A DNA stretch of 64,000 bases from Rhizobiaceae bacterium CPCC 101076 (GTDB taxonomy: Bacteria; Pseudomonadota; Alphaproteobacteria; Rhizobiales; Methylopilaceae): positions 31,823-95,822 of the forward strand of contig QDFX01000016.1 in NCBI GenBank assembly GCA_003347645.1, written 5' to 3'. The stretch's first letter is position 1, and every line of letters begins with the position of its first letter. Below are positions 9,023 through 19,689 of the stretch, piece by piece. Below the pieces are notes generated by a model. The model saw only the letters and a program-made list of their open reading frames with translations, was not told the origin of the DNA and ran no database searches. The translations under genes were made by a program, and so were the position numbers.

Positions 9023-10231
9023 TTATTCAGCGGCTTCGGGCAGTCCTTCGCCGCGTCGAGCATCGGCCTTCTCCAGAGCGAACGACACCGCCCAGATCGC
9101 CAGCCCCGCAAGTGCGAGAAGCGTGCCAACCCAGCCGGTCGAGGTCAGTCCGTAACCGGCCGTGATCGCCATGCCGCCGAGCCAGGGTCCGAGGGCATTG
9201 GCGGTGTTGAAGGCTGAATGGTTGAGCGCCGCTGCGAGCGCCTGCGCGTCGCCGGCGACATCCATGAGCCGGGTCTGCAGGACCGGACCGAGGGCAACTC
9301 CGAAGCCGATGCAGAACAGCACGACCATCAGCGCAGCAAGATTGTGGGTCGCGGCGGGATAGATCGCGAGCACCACCGCCGACCAGATCAGCAGCGCCGC
9401 CGCCGTCGGCATGAGGGCGCGGTCGGCGAAGCGGGGCATGACGAGACTGCCGATGGTCATGCCGATGCCGAAGACCGCCAGCGCGAACGGCATCGCCTCC
9501 GGCGAGGCGTCGGTCACCTGCATCATCGTCGTGGTGAGATAGGTGTAGACGGCGAAAACGCCGCCGAAGCCGATCGCCCCGATCGCGAGCGTCAGCCAGA
9601 CCTGCGGCCGCTTGAGCGCCGCGAGTTCGCCGAGCGGACTGTGCGCACCCTTGTGATCGCGGTCAGGCACGAAGGCGGCGACGAGAATCGCCGTGAGCGT
9701 CGCGATCGCGGCGACGAGGCCGAACGACCAGCGCCAGCCGACATATTGTCCGATCAGACTCGCGACCGGCACGCCGACGATCGTCGCGATGGTCAGGCCG
9801 AGAAACATCCGCCCGATCGCCGTCGTACGGCGGCTCTCCTCAACGAGCGAAGCGGCGGTCAACGCCGCGATGCCGAAATAGACGCCGTGAGGCAGACCGC
9901 TGAGAAAGCGGAAGACCAGCATCCATTCGACGTTCGGCGCCATTCCCGAGAGTGCATTGAAGATCGCGAATGCGATCATCAGCGCGATCAGAAGCGTTCG
10001 GCGGCGCATTCCCGCGGTGAGTACCGCGAGGAGCGGAGCGCCGACGACGACGCCAAGCGCATAGGCGCTGATGACGTGACCGGCCCGCGCGACGTCGATG
10101 CCGAATTCACCGGCAAAGTCGGGCAGAAGGCTCATCGTCGCGAATTCGGTGGTGCCGATGGCGAAGCCGCCGAGCGCCAATGCGAAGATGACCAGTCTGG
10201 GCGCGGCGGCCGAGGATGTGGAGGTTCTCAA
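9023..10231 (-). CDS. MFS transporter, DHA1 (AraJ-like) family
   Basis: 402 residues with 12 predicted membrane segments. The N-terminus has the AraJ/arabinose-efflux-type LALGGFAIGTTEF, followed by a helix 2-3 loop RRRTLLIALM and a helix 4 region RFLSGLPHGVYFG. Proton-driven export of a small molecule is likely, but the substrate is not predictable. The only start before the first helix is a TTG at 10231. The gene is convergent with macB with only 5 bp between the stop codons. Confidence 0.88.
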   Translation of the reverse strand: MRTSTSSAAAPRLVIFALALGGFAIGTTEFATMSLLPDFAGEFGIDVARAGHVISAYALGVVVGAPLLAVLTAGMRRRTLLIALMIAFAIFNALSGMAPNVEWMLVFRFLSGLPHGVYFGIAALTAASLVEESRRTTAIGRMFLGLTIATIVGVPVASLIGQYVGWRWSFGLVAAIATLTAILVAAFVPDRDHKGAHSPLGELAALKRPQVWLTLAIGAIGFGGVFAVYTYLTTTMMQVTDASPEAMPFALAVFGIGMTIGSLVMPRFADRALMPTAAALLIWSAVVLAIYPAATHNLAALMVVLFCIGFGVALGPVLQTRLMDVAGDAQALAAALNHSAFNTANALGPWLGGMAITAGYGLTSTGWVGTLLALAGLAIWAVSFALEKADARRGEGLPEAAE

Positions 10232-10345
10232 ATCGAATTACTGCTGGAACTGTGAATGTTCCAGCAACATAGGGGCCTCGACCGGCTGGAGTGTCCCGGT
10301 ATGGGCAGGCCTCGGTTGCGCGGGGCGCAGTGCCGGACCGACGCG

Positions 10346-10372
10346 AAAAGGGCCGCCCGGAAGGGCGACCCT
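10346..10372 (-). terminator. Rho-independent terminator of the fasciclin gene
   Basis: On the minus strand AGGG(T)CGCCC - TTCC - GGGCG(G)CCCT forms a 9-bp stem with one mismatch (10372-10349) followed directly by TTTT. It lies about 30 bp after the fasciclin stop codon. Confidence 0.75.
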
Positions 10373-10402
10373 CTCTGCAGACCGGGAAGGAGGGTTGGGA
10401 AA

Positions 10403-10987
10403 TCAACCCGGCAGCAGAACCTTGTCGACGACGTGGATGACGCCGTTCGACTGCATGACATCGGCCTGGGTGACGTCCGACTTGCCGCCCTTGGCGTCCG
10501 TCAGGACGACCTTCTTGCCGTCCACCATCGCCGTCAGGCTTTCGCCGTTGACCGTCTTGAACACGGCCTTGCCGCCGCCCTTCCTGATCGCCGCCATGAT
10601 GTCCTCGGCGGTGTGAGTGCCGGCGACCACATGATAGGTGAGCACGCCGCTCAGCATCTTCTTGTGATCGGGCTTCAGCAGGGTCTCGACCGTGCCCTTG
10701 GGAAGGCCGTCGAAGGCCTCGTTCGTCGGGGCGAAGACCGTGAACGGGCCTTTGCCAGACAACGTGTCGACCAAGCCGGCCGCCTTCACCGCAGCGACGA
10801 GCGTGGTGTGGTCCTTCGACTTGACGGCGTTCTCGATAATATTCTTCGACGGATACATCGGCGCTCCACCGACTTCTACCGTCTTCTCCATCATCATACC
10901 TTGCGCGTTAGCGTAATTCGTGATGACGGCGACAGGCGCAAAGAGACATGCTGTAGCAATTGCGCCGAACAGAAGATTCCTGTCCAT
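10403..10987 (-). CDS. secreted fasciclin-domain protein
   Basis: 194 residues. A signal peptide (cleavage after about residue 28, YANA-QG) precedes one FAS1 domain with the conserved H1 motif FTVFAPTNEAF, the central YHVVAG and the C-terminal GVIHVVDKVLLP. FAS1 domains mediate adhesion or protein contact outside the membrane. The gene lies downstream of an ECF sigma / anti-sigma pair, the arrangement known for SigK-RskA and the fasciclin proteins MPT70/MPT83 in mycobacteria. A GGAGGT ribosome site precedes the ATG by 8 bp, and its own promoter-like site lies 50-80 bp upstream. Confidence 0.92.
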   Translation of the reverse strand: MDRNLLFGAIATACLFAPVAVITNYANAQGMMMEKTVEVGGAPMYPSKNIIENAVKSKDHTTLVAAVKAAGLVDTLSGKGPFTVFAPTNEAFDGLPKGTVETLLKPDHKKMLSGVLTYHVVAGTHTAEDIMAAIRKGGGKAVFKTVNGESLTAMVDGKKVVLTDAKGGKSDVTQADVMQSNGVIHVVDKVLLPG

Positions 10988-11037
10988 CCCTGTATACCTC
11001 CATATGCATGCCTTCCGCCCTCTCAGAAGACATAGAA

Positions 11038-11065
11038 CATACGGAGCTGGATGAATTACGGATGC
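11038..11065 (-). promoter_or_regulatory. ECF-sigma-type promoter upstream of the fasciclin gene
   Basis: On the minus strand GCATCC (11065-11060) and CGTATG (11043-11038) are separated by exactly 16 bp. Position and spacing fit an ECF promoter with transcription starting near 11031 and a leader of about 43 nt. The -35 resembles the CCATCC described for SigK promoters. The sigma factor encoded at 11816-12382 is the obvious candidate. Confidence 0.5.
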
Positions 11066-11084
11066 AAATCTTCGACAAATTTTG

Positions 11085-11819
11085 TCAGACGTTGTGCATC
11101 GCGCCCTTGGCCACGACCGGGCCTGTCGGCTGACCAGTCGGCGAACCGCCCATCGGCTCGACCGAGATCGCCAGGACGCCGTTCGCCCGCGTCTGGGGCA
11201 TGACGGTATCGGGCATGGGTAGCGTGACCGGCCCCTTGGCGACGAAGGTGCCGAGCGAGACCGGCGAACCGCCCGCCGGGATGAGCCAGAGCTCGTGGGT
11301 ATGCTGAGGCGGCGCCGGTGAATCGGCCGCCGGCATCAGCACGATACGTCCGGCCGATTTGTCGACCGTCACCATGAACGCGGAACGGCCGTCTTCGAGG
11401 TTCAGCATCGCGACCATGGTCTTCGGCGGTACCAGCGGCGTCGAGAACAGCAGCAAGGCGAGGCATGCGGCGGCGAGACCGCTCGCGGCGAAACCGATTC
11501 CGCGCCAGACCGGCAGGCTGTGCCAGAAGCCGTTGCGCGGCGCCGCGCGAAGGGTCGCCACCGGAACGGTGGGCGGGTGGATGTGATCCGCGATGCCGGC
11601 CCAGACATGCTCGGGCGGCTTGACCGGCTCGATGCAATCGATCAACGGGGAAAACCGCGTCTCCCAGAACGAGACTTCGTCCGCGAACACCGGATCGTCC
11701 CGCAGACGGAGAAGCAGCGCCTCGCGTTCCTCGTCCTGCACCAGCCCGAGAACGAGCTCGGCGGCGAGCGGCCGCTCGATGCCGTCCTCAAACACCGGCT
11801 CTGGTGCTTTCGGGCTCAT
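11085..11819 (-). CDS. membrane anti-sigma factor, RskA-like
   Basis: 244 residues. A cytoplasmic N-terminal anti-sigma domain (about 1-95, with LAAELVLGLVQDEER) is followed by a single membrane helix near 107-130 and a periplasmic RskA C-terminal domain (HTHELWLIPAGGSPVSLG, then a final LAISVEPMGG block). The ATG at 11819 overlaps the sigma-factor stop (ATGA), giving one translational unit. Such proteins sequester the sigma factor until proteolysis or a signal in the periplasm releases it. The fasciclin gene downstream is its likely output. Confidence 0.88.
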   Translation of the reverse strand: MSPKAPEPVFEDGIERPLAAELVLGLVQDEEREALLLRLRDDPVFADEVSFWETRFSPLIDCIEPVKPPEHVWAGIADHIHPPTVPVATLRAAPRNGFWHSLPVWRGIGFAASGLAAACLALLLFSTPLVPPKTMVAMLNLEDGRSAFMVTVDKSAGRIVLMPAADSPAPPQHTHELWLIPAGGSPVSLGTFVAKGPVTLPMPDTVMPQTRANGVLAISVEPMGGSPTGQPTGPVVAKGAMHNV

Positions 11820-12382
11820 TCTCCGAGACATCCTCTCAGGCTGATCAGGCCGCGCCTGATCCAGCTCTTCATGGTACCGAGCGGCACGCCGCGACGGCGC
11901 GCGAGTTCATCATAGGTCGCGCCTTCCAGAAACGCGGTGCGGATCGACGCCTGCTGATCGGCATCGAGCTTGTCCAGACAGTCGTGCAGCGCGCGAACCT
12001 GTTCGGCGTTCTCGATATCGGCCAGCGCCGACGGAATGCCGTCCGGCACCTCCTCCGCGATATCCAGCGGAGCCTCAAGCCGGCGCACCTTGTCGGCCCT
12101 AACACGGTCGAGCGCCTTGTTGCGCGCCACCGTGACGAGCCAGGTGATCGCGCTCGCCCGGTCCGGGTCGAACGTACCGGCCCGCCGCCAGACCGTGATG
12201 TAGGTTTCCTGAAGCACTTCCTCGGCCTCGCTCCTGTCGTCCAAGATACGAAGGCAGACCCCGAAAAGCTTCGCCGAAGTCCGGTCGTAGACGGCGGCGA
12301 GCGCCGCACGGTCGCCTTTGCCGACGGCCTTCAGCTGCAAGGCGAGGGAGATACTGGCTTCACTTGGCGAGCGAGAGGTCAT
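11816..12382 (-). CDS. ECF-family RNA polymerase sigma factor (SigK-like)
   Basis: 188 residues from the ATG at 12382. Region 2 runs from ALAAVYDRTSAKLFGVCLRI through EAEEVLQETYITVWRRA to NKALDRVRADK. Region 4 has LDADQQASIRTAFLEG and a helix-turn-helix TYDELARRRGVPLGTMKSWIRRG. The frame is open to a GTG/ATG at 12445, but the ATG at 12382 sits just before the conserved start. It is coupled to the anti-sigma gene. The combination with an RskA-like anti-sigma factor and a fasciclin gene points to the SigK-like ECF group. No clear copy of the fasciclin promoter is seen before this gene. Confidence 0.92.
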   Translation of the reverse strand: MTSRSPSEASISLALQLKAVGKGDRAALAAVYDRTSAKLFGVCLRILDDRSEAEEVLQETYITVWRRAGTFDPDRASAITWLVTVARNKALDRVRADKVRRLEAPLDIAEEVPDGIPSALADIENAEQVRALHDCLDKLDADQQASIRTAFLEGATYDELARRRGVPLGTMKSWIRRGLISLRGCLGE

Positions 12383-12454
12383 CGGTGGCGGACTATAGGG
12401 CTCGTTCCGGCCAAGGCGAGACGTGGATTGACCGTAGTCGATCAACTTTCCGTA

Positions 12455-12985
12455 TTAGAGGAATTTGTAGAAGAACGTCGCGGGAGCCAGCACGCCGTCC
12501 GGCGTCATCGAATGGTCCGGCATCGTGCCGAGCTCGATCCAGCCGGCGCTCCGATAGAGGTGCTCGCCCGCGCTGCCGGTCGCCGTATCGAGGTGGAGCA
12601 GTGTCCGGCCATGCCGCTTCGCAATGGCTTCAGCGGTCGTGAGTAGCCGCTTTCCGAGGCCCCGGCGGCGCGTGCTGGAGTGCACCAGCATCTTCCCGAG
12701 CTCGGCTCGGTGCGGCGAGTTCGGCTGATGCGCGAAACTTACGATGATGGTGCCCACCACGCGTCCGGCTTCGCGGGCCACGATAAGGATGCGGCTTTTG
12801 TCGGCGATGCCGGGCAACTGGCCGCGCCAGAAGCCTTCGCCCTCCGCCCGGCCGAAGCCGCGCATGAAATTGACCGACGACCCGCTCTCGACCGCGTCGA
12901 CCAGCACGTCAGCGAGTTCCGACAATGCAGCCTCGGCTTCAGCCACATCAAGCTCAACGATTTCAAGCGTATCGACAGCATTCAT
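12455..12985 (-). CDS. GNAT-family N-acetyltransferase
   Basis: 176 residues with the GNAT core: beta-4 region ELGKMLVHSSTRRRGLGKRLL containing the acetyl-CoA pyrophosphate loop RRRGLG, and the C-terminal GEHLYRSAGW typical of motif B. Acetyl-CoA is the likely donor; the acceptor is unknown. It diverges from the LysR-type regulator at 13064 with a 78-bp gap, so the regulator may control it. It is immediately upstream of the sigma-factor gene on the same strand. Confidence 0.85.
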   Translation of the reverse strand: MNAVDTLEIVELDVAEAEAALSELADVLVDAVESGSSVNFMRGFGRAEGEGFWRGQLPGIADKSRILIVAREAGRVVGTIIVSFAHQPNSPHRAELGKMLVHSSTRRRGLGKRLLTTAEAIAKRHGRTLLHLDTATGSAGEHLYRSAGWIELGTMPDHSMTPDGVLAPATFFYKFL

Positions 12986-13063
12986 TTTTCAGTCTCACAT
13001 CGGACTTTCCGATGATACACTAACTTCCATAGGGAATACCAAACAGTCCCATAAGATTCTTCA

Positions 13064-13978
13064 ATGGATATCGATCAGCTCCGGACATTCGACCGAATAG
13101 TCCGCGACGGCAGTTTCACCAAGGCCGCGGCCCGGCTGAACGTCACCCAGGCGACCGTGTCGATGCGGGTGAAGTCGCTGGAAGACGCGCTCGGCGGAGC
13201 GCTCCTTCAACGCGGACGGAAGATCACGCTGACCGAGCGGGGCATCACTTTCCTGCCCTATGCACGTCGGGTGCTGGCGGCGTTGCTCGAGGGCGAGGAC
13301 GCGCTGCGCGCCGTCGAGCGCGGCCGACTGACGGTTGCCTCATTGCGGAGTCTGGTGACCTGCTTCACCGGCCCGGTCGTCGCCGAATTCGCGGCGGCGC
13401 ATCCGGGTGTCGAGTTCGATTTCGAGGAAGGCCGCCACCGCGATATCGCCGAATGGCTGCACGACCGCGCGCTCGATCTCGCGGTGATGGGCTGGCCGAA
13501 TCTCAATCCGCTGCTCGAGACCCTCACCCCGCTCGCGATTTTCCGCGAGCGCGCTTTGCTGGTCGCCAGTCCCGCGATCGCCAAGAGGATCGGACCGGAG
13601 CCTACTCTCGACCGGGTGTTCGAGATCGCGCCGCAATTCCTGACCTTCTTTTGGTGGCAGGTGACGCCGGAGCCGATCGTCGAGCTGCGTTTTCGCGCCA
13701 AGGCCTCTTCGCAGATGCTGTTCCGGCCCGGCCTGCAACTGATCGAGAAAGGCGCCGCGGTCGGCCATCTGATGGAGCCGACGATCCGGGAAGAACTGGA
13801 ATCGGGCCGCCTGGTCGATCTTGCGCCGGTCGACATGCCGTCGATCAACCGGGATACCGCGCTCGTCGCCGGCGGCGACATCTCGGGCCGTCCGCTGATT
13901 GAGGGACTGGCCGATGCGTTCGTCGCCGGCGCGGCCGAACGCGGCCTGCTCCACCGCGATCTCCGCCCAAGCCGCTGA
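13064..13978 (+). CDS. LysR-family transcriptional regulator
   Basis: 304 residues. The N-terminal winged helix reads [37 protein letters not shown], followed by the linker helix and a periplasmic-binding-protein-like effector domain from about residue 90. LTTRs are usually autoregulated and control a divergent neighbour, here the GNAT gene. The effector cannot be inferred. It is followed by lepA after a 67-bp gap. Confidence 0.9.
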   Translation: MDIDQLRTFDRIVRDGSFTKAAARLNVTQATVSMRVKSLEDALGGALLQRGRKITLTERGITFLPYARRVLAALLEGEDALRAVERGRLTVASLRSLVTCFTGPVVAEFAAAHPGVEFDFEEGRHRDIAEWLHDRALDLAVMGWPNLNPLLETLTPLAIFRERALLVASPAIAKRIGPEPTLDRVFEIAPQFLTFFWWQVTPEPIVELRFRAKASSQMLFRPGLQLIEKGAAVGHLMEPTIREELESGRLVDLAPVDMPSINRDTALVAGGDISGRPLIEGLADAFVAGAAERGLLHRDLRPSR

Positions 13979-14045
13979 ACAATGGGCCGTTGAACAAGAA
14001 GCGTCTCGCCTTGCCGCCCTCCGGAGCGGGTGCTATCCCGCGCCC

Positions 14046-15851
<1,806 letters not shown>

Positions 15852-15852
15852 G

Positions 15853-16599
15853 CTGGCTACTCCCCTCCTCCTCGTCACCGGCGGTTCGCGCGGCATCGGC
15901 GCCGCGACGTGCCGGCTCGCGGCGGAACGGGGATATGACGTCGCCATCAATTACGCGCGCGACCGCGAGGCCGCCGAAGGCGTTGCGAAGGACTGCTGGA
16001 AGCACGGAGTCCGCGCGGAGATATTCCAGGCCGACGTCGCCCGGGAAGACGACATTGCCCGCCTCTTCCATGAGATCGACGGCTTCGGCCAGCTCACCCA
16101 TCTCGTCAACAATGCCGGCATTGTCGGCCGGGCGTCCCGCTTCGACGAGGCCGATCCGGTCTCGATCCGCGCGACGGTCGATCTCAATGTTACTGGCGCC
16201 ATGCTCGTCACCCAGGCGGCACTGAAGCGCATCTCGACCCGACACGACGGGCCGGGCGGCGCGATCGTCAATCTGTCCTCGATCGCGGCGACGCTCGGAG
16301 CACCCGGCGAATATGTCTGGTATGCCGCGACCAAGGCAGCGATCGACGCGCTGACGATCGGGCTGGCGAAGGAGGTCGCGGCCGAAGGCGTGCGGGTGAA
16401 CGCCGTCTCGCCGGGGCTGATCGATACCGGCATCCACGCCTCCGGCGGACAGCCCGACCGCATCGCGAAGCGCGGCCCGCTGCTGCCGATCGGCCGGGCA
16501 GGAACGCCGCAAGAAGTCGCCGAGACGATCCTGTTCCTGCTGTCCGACCAGGCCTCTTTCGTCACCGGCTCCAATGTCCGGATCGCGGGCGGGCTCTAA
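15853..16599 (+). CDS. SDR-family oxidoreductase with apparent CTG start
   Basis: 248 residues of a classical short-chain dehydrogenase: N-terminal LLLVTGGSRGIGAAT (NAD(P)-binding TGxxxGIG), then LVNNAG, the catalytic Ser in IVNLSSIAA, and YAATK (Tyr-xxx-Lys). The conserved N-terminus begins only a few codons after the lepA stop. No ATG, GTG or TTG precedes TGGSRGIG in frame. A CTG at 15853 sits 6 bp after a perfect GGAGG (15842-15846) inside the lepA end and is the likely start. The first in-frame ATG, at 16201, would remove the cofactor site. The substrate is unknown. Confidence 0.85.
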   Translation: MATPLLLVTGGSRGIGAATCRLAAERGYDVAINYARDREAAEGVAKDCWKHGVRAEIFQADVAREDDIARLFHEIDGFGQLTHLVNNAGIVGRASRFDEADPVSIRATVDLNVTGAMLVTQAALKRISTRHDGPGGAIVNLSSIAATLGAPGEYVWYAATKAAIDALTIGLAKEVAAEGVRVNAVSPGLIDTGIHASGGQPDRIAKRGPLLPIGRAGTPQEVAETILFLLSDQASFVTGSNVRIAGGL

Positions 16600-16639
16600 A
16601 CCATTCATGATGCGATCGTGATTCCAGAGGATTTGTGCC

Positions 16640-17563
16640 GTGCAAGATGAAGCCAAGGCCCTCGCGGGCGTGATCCCTCATCCGGACGAGAACCCCGGCG
16701 TCGACGTGACGATCCAGGGCCACAAGATCGATCTCGACGCGCCGAAACTGCCGAAGGTGATTGAGGAGGCGGCCTTCACGAGCGGCGGCTTTCCCTACGA
16801 CAAGAAGATGAAGGACGAGGAGTACGACGAGCCGCTCTACGCGCTGCAGATCGAGCTTCTGAAGCTGCAGCGCTGGGCGAACGCGACCGGCTCTCGCATT
16901 CTCGTCGTCTTCGAAGGACGTGACTCCGCCGGCAAGGGTGGCGCGATCCAGCGCTTCACCCAGCACCTCAATCCGCGCTCCTGCCATGTCGTGGCGCTTG
17001 CCAAGCCGAGCGATGCGGAGCGCGGCCAATGGTATTTCCAGCGCTATGTCGAGAAGCTGCCGACGGCCGGCGAGATCGTCCTGTTCGATCGCTCCTGGTA
17101 CAACCGTGCCGTCGTCGAGCCGGTGATGGGCTTCTGCAAGCCGGAGCAGACCGACCAGTTCCTGAAGGACGTGCCGACCTTCGAGCGCATGCTGGTCGAA
17201 AATGGCATTCATATCCGCAAACTATGGCTGACCGTGGGACGGGAGATGCAGGTCAAGCGCCTGTTCGACCGGCGTCACGACCCGCTGAAGACCTGGAAGC
17301 TCTCGGCGATCGACTACAAGGGCCTGCCGCTCTGGGACGAATATACCGAGGCTGCCGAGCGCATGCTGCGGACGACGCATGCGACCGAGGCGCCGTGGAC
17401 GATCATCCGCGCCAACGACAAGAAGCGCGCCCGGCTGGAGACGATCCGAACCGTTCTGTCCTCGCTCGACTACGACGGCAAGGACCATAAGGCGGTCGGC
17501 AAGACGGATACGAAGATCGTCGCCAGCGCCGAGACCGCGCTACGCAAGGATTGGGACATCTGA
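16640..17563 (+). CDS. ppk2: polyphosphate kinase 2 (PPK2)
   Basis: 307 residues, single-domain PPK2. Walker A FEGRDSAGKGG (about 91-101), a lid region with PSDAERGQWYFQRYVE, and Walker B-like IVLFDRSWYNRA. PPK2 transfers phosphate between inorganic polyphosphate and nucleoside diphosphates, favouring NTP synthesis, in the cytoplasm. The start is the GTG at 16640, 10 bp after a GAGG. It is 40 bp downstream of the SDR gene and may be co-transcribed. Subclass (ADP or GDP preference) is not assigned. Confidence 0.93.
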   Translation: MQDEAKALAGVIPHPDENPGVDVTIQGHKIDLDAPKLPKVIEEAAFTSGGFPYDKKMKDEEYDEPLYALQIELLKLQRWANATGSRILVVFEGRDSAGKGGAIQRFTQHLNPRSCHVVALAKPSDAERGQWYFQRYVEKLPTAGEIVLFDRSWYNRAVVEPVMGFCKPEQTDQFLKDVPTFERMLVENGIHIRKLWLTVGREMQVKRLFDRRHDPLKTWKLSAIDYKGLPLWDEYTEAAERMLRTTHATEAPWTIIRANDKKRARLETIRTVLSSLDYDGKDHKAVGKTDTKIVASAETALRKDWDI

Positions 17564-17730
17564 CGCGAGATCATGGTGACCGGCTGTTTACCTTGATCTG
17601 GCATCGTGCTCTTCATATCACAGTCGGATTCTGCCTTTTATTCGCCAAAGAATAGCCGCGCGAGCGGCCATTTCGTTGACGACACAGGTTCTCCGGCTCG
17701 GTGCGGTGATCTCGGGGGTCCGATCCTGTC

Positions 17731-18507
17731 ATGCGTTTTTCTGTTTCGTCTTTCGGTCGTTCCCTTTCACTCGCAATGGTTGCCGCTGCTGGCCTGGTGC
17801 TCGGCGGCTGCGTCGCCGACCGTGCCGGCCCGACGGCCAAGGTCGCGACCTTCGACCAGGGCACGATCGACCGCTACGGCCCGCGCCCGAACGAAAAGTT
17901 CGCGCTGCCGGCCTCCGACATCTCCCGTGTGCGGCCACAATATCTGCGCCGCGAGGTCGCCTATAGCGGCAACGAGCGTCCGGGCACGATCGTCGTCGAC
18001 ACCCAGAACCGCTATCTCTTCCTCGTCATGGAGAACGGCCGCGCCATGCGTTACGGCATCGGCGTCGGCAAGGAAGGCCTCTCCTGGGGCGGCGTCGCCA
18101 CCATCCAGCGCAAGGCGGAATGGCCGCGCTGGACTCCGACGGCGGACATGATTGCCCGCGATCCGGACCGCAACGCCAAATGGGCGGGCGGCATGGACGG
18201 CGGCCTCGGCAACCCGCTCGGCCCGCGCGCGATGTATCTCTACCAGAACGGCCGGGACACGCTGTACCGCATCCACGGCACGACCGAGCCGTGGACGATC
18301 GGCAGCGCCGTCTCCTCGGGCTGCATCCGCCTGATCAACCAGGACGTGATCGACCTCTACAGCCGCGTCCCGACGGGCACGACGGTGATCGTGCTGCACG
18401 ACGGCAGCCCGATGGAGCAGGTCCAGCAGGTCGTCGCACAGGTCGGCACGTCGGTGCAGAAGGGCCTGTCCCAGCTCGTCCACTCCCTGCCGAAGCGCGG
18501 CCAGTAG
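17731..18507 (+). CDS. L,D-transpeptidase (YkuD), lipoprotein
   Basis: 258 residues. A lipoprotein signal peptide with lipobox LGGC (Cys27) is followed by a YkuD domain. The catalytic motif is HGTTEPWTIG...SSGCIRL, with His182 and the nucleophile Cys198. These enzymes form 3-3 crosslinks in peptidoglycan or attach proteins to it, and this one is probably membrane-anchored in the periplasm. It stands alone, with a 167-bp gap upstream and a hairpin downstream. The last 40 residues are polar/Val-Gln-rich and lack a known domain. Confidence 0.92.
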   Translation: MRFSVSSFGRSLSLAMVAAAGLVLGGCVADRAGPTAKVATFDQGTIDRYGPRPNEKFALPASDISRVRPQYLRREVAYSGNERPGTIVVDTQNRYLFLVMENGRAMRYGIGVGKEGLSWGGVATIQRKAEWPRWTPTADMIARDPDRNAKWAGGMDGGLGNPLGPRAMYLYQNGRDTLYRIHGTTEPWTIGSAVSSGCIRLINQDVIDLYSRVPTGTTVIVLHDGSPMEQVQQVVAQVGTSVQKGLSQLVHSLPKRGQ

Positions 18508-18542
18508 CCAGGCTGAAAGCCCCATCGGGAGGCTGCTTTAGG

Positions 18543-18561
18543 GGATGGCGAGCCGCCATCC
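18543..18561. terminator. hairpin after the L,D-transpeptidase gene
   Basis: GGATGGCG - AGC - CGCCATCC is a perfect 8-bp stem with a 3-nt loop, 36 bp after the stop codon. There is no T-run, so termination is only suggested by position. Confidence 0.4.
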
Positions 18562-18678
18562 GCTTCCCGTGGACCCATTTTCGAATGATCGCGACGCTAT
18601 AGATGGAGGGACGGATCGCGGAGCCCCGCGCCCGCGAATGAGTTCACGTGTCCAGGAGGAACCAACGAGGAGGTTACG

Positions 18679-19572
18679 ATGGACGCACGTGTACGACACC
18701 GTCGCGTCACGATCGGCAATGTCGACACCTTCTACCGCGAGGCAGGACCGGAGGGCGCGCCCGTGGTTCTGCTGCCGCATGGTTACCCCTGCTCATCCTA
18801 CGAGTTTCGCAACTTCATGCCACGGCTGGCCGATCGCTGGCGGCTGCTGGCGCCGGACTATCCCGGTGCCGGCTACAGCGCGACGCCGGACCACTTCGAC
18901 TACAGCTTCGACGGCTACGCCGACTTCCTCTACGGCTTCGTGGGGACGCTCGGCGTCGAACGCTTCACCCTCTATCTACACGACTTCGGATCGCCGATCG
19001 GCGCACGGCTCGCGATAAAGGCGCCGGAGCGTGTGGTGGCGCTCATCATCCAGAACGGCGACATCCCTTACGAGGATGCTCTGGGACCGAAATACGCCGA
19101 AATCGAAAAGACCTGGCAGCTGCCGCCGTCAGAGATGCGGGAGAAACTGGCTGAAGCGGTTACCGAGGAGACCTTCAGGGAGGAGTTCCTAAACGAGGTG
19201 AGCCCCGAACTTGCCGAGCGCATTCCTCCCGATCTGTGGAAGCTGCATTGGTCATTGATGACCCCGAAGCGCAAGGAGATCGCGGTCGACCTCATCGCGG
19301 GTCTGAAGGAAAACCGCGCCTGGTTCCCGCAACATCGGACCTATCTCAGCGAGCACCGGCCGCCGGCGTTAATCGTGTGGGGACCGCAGGATGGATACAT
19401 GCCGGAGAAATCGGCGCGCGCCTATCTTCGCGACCTGCCCGACGCCGAGCTCCACCTGCTCAATGGCGGTCACTGGCTGCTGGAGACCAACCTCGACGAG
19501 GTGGTCGCGCTCGTTCGCGATTTTCTCGGTCGAGTTCATTATACGGAAGGAGGCATTGACCAATCTCGATAG
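18679..19572 (+). CDS. alpha/beta hydrolase, haloalkane-dehalogenase / epoxide-hydrolase type
   Basis: 297 residues. Oxyanion-hole region LLPHGYPCSSYEFRN, nucleophile elbow LHDFGSPIG with Asp as nucleophile (not Ser), acid candidate in WGPQDGYMP, and catalytic His in NGGHWLLE. An Asp nucleophile groups it with haloalkane dehalogenases, epoxide hydrolases and related enzymes; the exact substrate is open. A strong AGGAGG (18669-18674) lies just before the ATG. It is a single-gene unit convergent with the GGDEF/EAL gene. Confidence 0.85.
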   Translation: MDARVRHRRVTIGNVDTFYREAGPEGAPVVLLPHGYPCSSYEFRNFMPRLADRWRLLAPDYPGAGYSATPDHFDYSFDGYADFLYGFVGTLGVERFTLYLHDFGSPIGARLAIKAPERVVALIIQNGDIPYEDALGPKYAEIEKTWQLPPSEMREKLAEAVTEETFREEFLNEVSPELAERIPPDLWKLHWSLMTPKRKEIAVDLIAGLKENRAWFPQHRTYLSEHRPPALIVWGPQDGYMPEKSARAYLRDLPDAELHLLNGGHWLLETNLDEVVALVRDFLGRVHYTEGGIDQSR

Positions 19573-19689
19573 CAGCCAAGGCCGAAGGAACATCGGCTTC
19601 GTGGTCGTTCGGCGTCCCTACCATCTTTGATGGACGCAAAGCCGCCATCGGCCAAGGACCGCGACGGCCGAGCGATTACCCGATCGACC

